Part shown: positions 62,696 to 64,000 of the stretch, piece after piece
Layout of the letters: each line of letters opens with the position of its first letter
How positions within the stretch are numbered: position 1 is the stretch's first letter
NCBI GenBank assembly: GCA_902492205.1
Contig: CABUKU010000003.1
Coordinates: 151,491 to 215,490, forward strand
DNA: 64,000 nucleotides
Direction of reading: 5' to 3'
Source: an uncultured Bacteroides sp.
GTDB taxonomy: Bacteria; Bacteroidota; Bacteroidia; Bacteroidales; Bacteroidaceae
Position numbers and translations under genes: made by a program
Notes under the pieces: generated by a model
What the model saw: the letters and a program-made list of their open reading frames with translations, nothing else
The model's database searches: none
What the model was told of the DNA's origin: nothing

Positions 62696-63955
62696 TTAGT
62701 TTTGTATAGATGTTAGTTTTCCGTTCTCGAAGTATAGGTAGCTGCTAAGTCCGTACACCCATTGTTCGTGTACTCCCCATGCTCCAGTTGATGTGTTTAT
62801 GCTTTGGGGTTTGCCCCAAGCATCTATACACATTGCTTTGGTCATGCCTATTCGCACTTTGCGTTCAAATATGATTTTGCCGTAGGTCTGTCCGTACTTC
62901 TTACATAGGAGTGCTTTTCTTTTTTGCAGTTTGATTTCACGTTGCCTGTCAGCTTCTGCTTTTGCCTGTTCTTTGGCTAGTCTGTCTTTTTCTAATTCAG
63001 CCAACCAAGTTTCTTTTGCTAACCTTTTTGCTTCTAATTTAGCTTCATATTGGCTGCTATTCATAATTTGCAATTTGTCAAAGAGTACTCCTTTCTCTTC
63101 TTGCCAATTGTCATTACCCACTAAATTAAAGGAAAGTAGTGGGGAAGCTACGCTTAATGGGATTATCAGTTCATCATCTTCTCCTTTCAAAACGAGTGAC
63201 GGAATCATATATTGATATTCCTCTCCTGAATAAACTATTTCGGTGCATTTATATTTCTTGGCAGGGGTATAACTTGTTATATATACATCTTGGTTTAGAT
63301 ATAATTGTTTCATCTTCTCTAAATAACCTGTTACTATTATCGGGAATCTTTGGCTGGTGGGTTTATTATAGTCTTCTATCTCGCCCGGTTCTACTACCCA
63401 ATAAAGTGTATCGCTCTTTTCGGATACTAAGGTAAATATTCCAACGTAATCCCTACGGTAATTTATTATTCGGAAAGTTTTACCTTCGAATTCATTATAA
63501 GGTGTAAAATCTCCTGTGCTATTTGAATATGTTGGGTTGCCCATTCTATTTTTTTTGTTATATATGGACTGTTTATACTTATCATAGCTTAACGCACATA
63601 AAGCAATTCTTTCATCCTTAACATGCTGTGCCTTATATGACTTTAAAGGAACAGCTTTTTTATTATCCCCTCGATAAGTTATATTGTCAATAGCTGCTAG
63701 TTTGCGTGGCACTAAAAAATTACCATAGTAGTTATACCCAGATATAGGTTTGGGATAGCGTGGGTAAAAAAGAATACTCTGACCAATAAATTGTTTGTAG
63801 TAATATTTGTTATCATAAGGATACATGTTGGTTAGAGAATCATACTTAATTTCTGGCTCTACTTCTTTGGGTGGAGTTGTGTCCACCATTCTGAAGTTCT
63901 GAGCATAGGCAACAGTACCGATGAATACTAATGTGAGAGATAGGAGTAATTTCAT
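62696..63955 (-). CDS. Secreted hypothetical protein with coiled coil and C-terminal BamE/SmpA-like domain
   Basis: The 419-residue protein has a signal peptide (ending TVAYAQN) and a beta-rich N-terminal half (KTFRIINYRRDYVGIFTLV). A charged coiled coil runs over residues about 300-345 (Ala/Lys/Glu/Arg-rich). The C-terminal segment KVRIGMTKAMCIDAWGKPQS with YLYFENGKLTSIQ is typical of the SmpA/OmlA (BamE) fold. Such modules scaffold outer-membrane complexes, but here the role is unknown. It lies 322 bp upstream of the DUF4468 gene on the same strand. Confidence 0.75.
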   Translation of the reverse strand: MKLLLSLTLVFIGTVAYAQNFRMVDTTPPKEVEPEIKYDSLTNMYPYDNKYYYKQFIGQSILFYPRYPKPISGYNYYGNFLVPRKLAAIDNITYRGDNKKAVPLKSYKAQHVKDERIALCALSYDKYKQSIYNKKNRMGNPTYSNSTGDFTPYNEFEGKTFRIINYRRDYVGIFTLVSEKSDTLYWVVEPGEIEDYNKPTSQRFPIIVTGYLEKMKQLYLNQDVYITSYTPAKKYKCTEIVYSGEEYQYMIPSLVLKGEDDELIIPLSVASPLLSFNLVGNDNWQEEKGVLFDKLQIMNSSQYEAKLEAKRLAKETWLAELEKDRLAKEQAKAEADRQREIKLQKRKALLCKKYGQTYGKIIFERKVRIGMTKAMCIDAWGKPQSINTSTGAWGVHEQWVYGLSSYLYFENGKLTSIQN

Positions 63956-64000
63956 AGTGGTATGGCTTTTATGTGTTGAATGTGTTTGTTAGTATTGTAT
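63956..64000. other. Window end, upstream of the last gene
   Basis: Only 45 bp of AT-rich sequence precede the last minus-strand gene, and no promoter could be assigned within them. Confidence 0.4.

Overview
The window comes from a member of the Bacteroidales, most like Bacteroides or a close relative. The evidence is five SusC/SusD pairs, an ECF sigma/FecR pair feeding an STN-type SusC, lipoproteins with a Cys lipobox, promoters of the TTTG...TAnnTTTG type in AT-rich intergenic DNA, and Bacteroidales-specific families (DUF3823, DUF4248, DUF4468, HU-HIG, DUF2693). No tRNA, rRNA, CRISPR array or insertion sequence was recognised.

Layout. (1) 1-11053: the end of a polysaccharide utilisation locus (PUL1). 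It holds a GxGYxYP-family protein cut by the window edge, a GH38 alpha-mannosidase, SusC, SusD and a DUF3823 lipoprotein, closed by a terminator. (2) 11191-25738: PUL2. It holds an ECF sigma factor, its probable FecR anti-sigma partner, an STN-containing SusC, SusD, an internally duplicated lipoprotein, an alpha/beta hydrolase and a phosphatidylinositol-specific phospholipase C (PI-PLC). The sigma and anti-sigma genes are split by a minus-strand cassette (12095-16300) of an outer-membrane beta-barrel protein with a LytS/LytTR two-component system. (3) 25842-53028: PUL3. It holds a LacI-type regulator, a FucP-type sugar permease, two GH116 enzymes, a DUF6786 lipoprotein, L-fucose/D-arabinose isomerase, two tandem SusC/SusD pairs, two GH172 (DUF2961) enzymes, ribulokinase and an alkaline-phosphatase-fold hydrolase with a PA14 domain. 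(4) 53652-61640: a GC-rich cryptic prophage or phage-like island with a LexA/S24 repressor, early genes, DnaB helicase, HU and a few tail-like genes, studded with copies of a 117-bp palindromic repeat. (5) 61690-64000: AT-rich host-like genes for two secreted proteins.

How the genes may work together. The most interesting unit is PUL3. An isomerase able to make D-ribulose from D-arabinose is paired with a ribulokinase, with no L-arabinose isomerase, RPE epimerase, fuculokinase or fuculose-phosphate aldolase. Together with two GH172 enzymes, a family containing D-arabinofuranosidases, this points to use of a D-arabinofuranose glycan, ending as D-ribulose-5-phosphate. PUL2 has no recognisable CAZyme but carries a PI-PLC, suggesting an inositol-lipid or lipid-anchored glycan target. 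With the GH38 mannosidase of PUL1, the neighbourhood could address mannose-, inositol-lipid- and D-arabinose-containing material such as actinobacterial lipoglycans. That last step is inference.

Two intergenic regions (11864-12011 and 36975-37066) contain arrays of short palindromes repeated every 21-22 bp with the outer units inverted relative to each other. Three unrelated palindrome sequences share this architecture, which no annotated feature explains.
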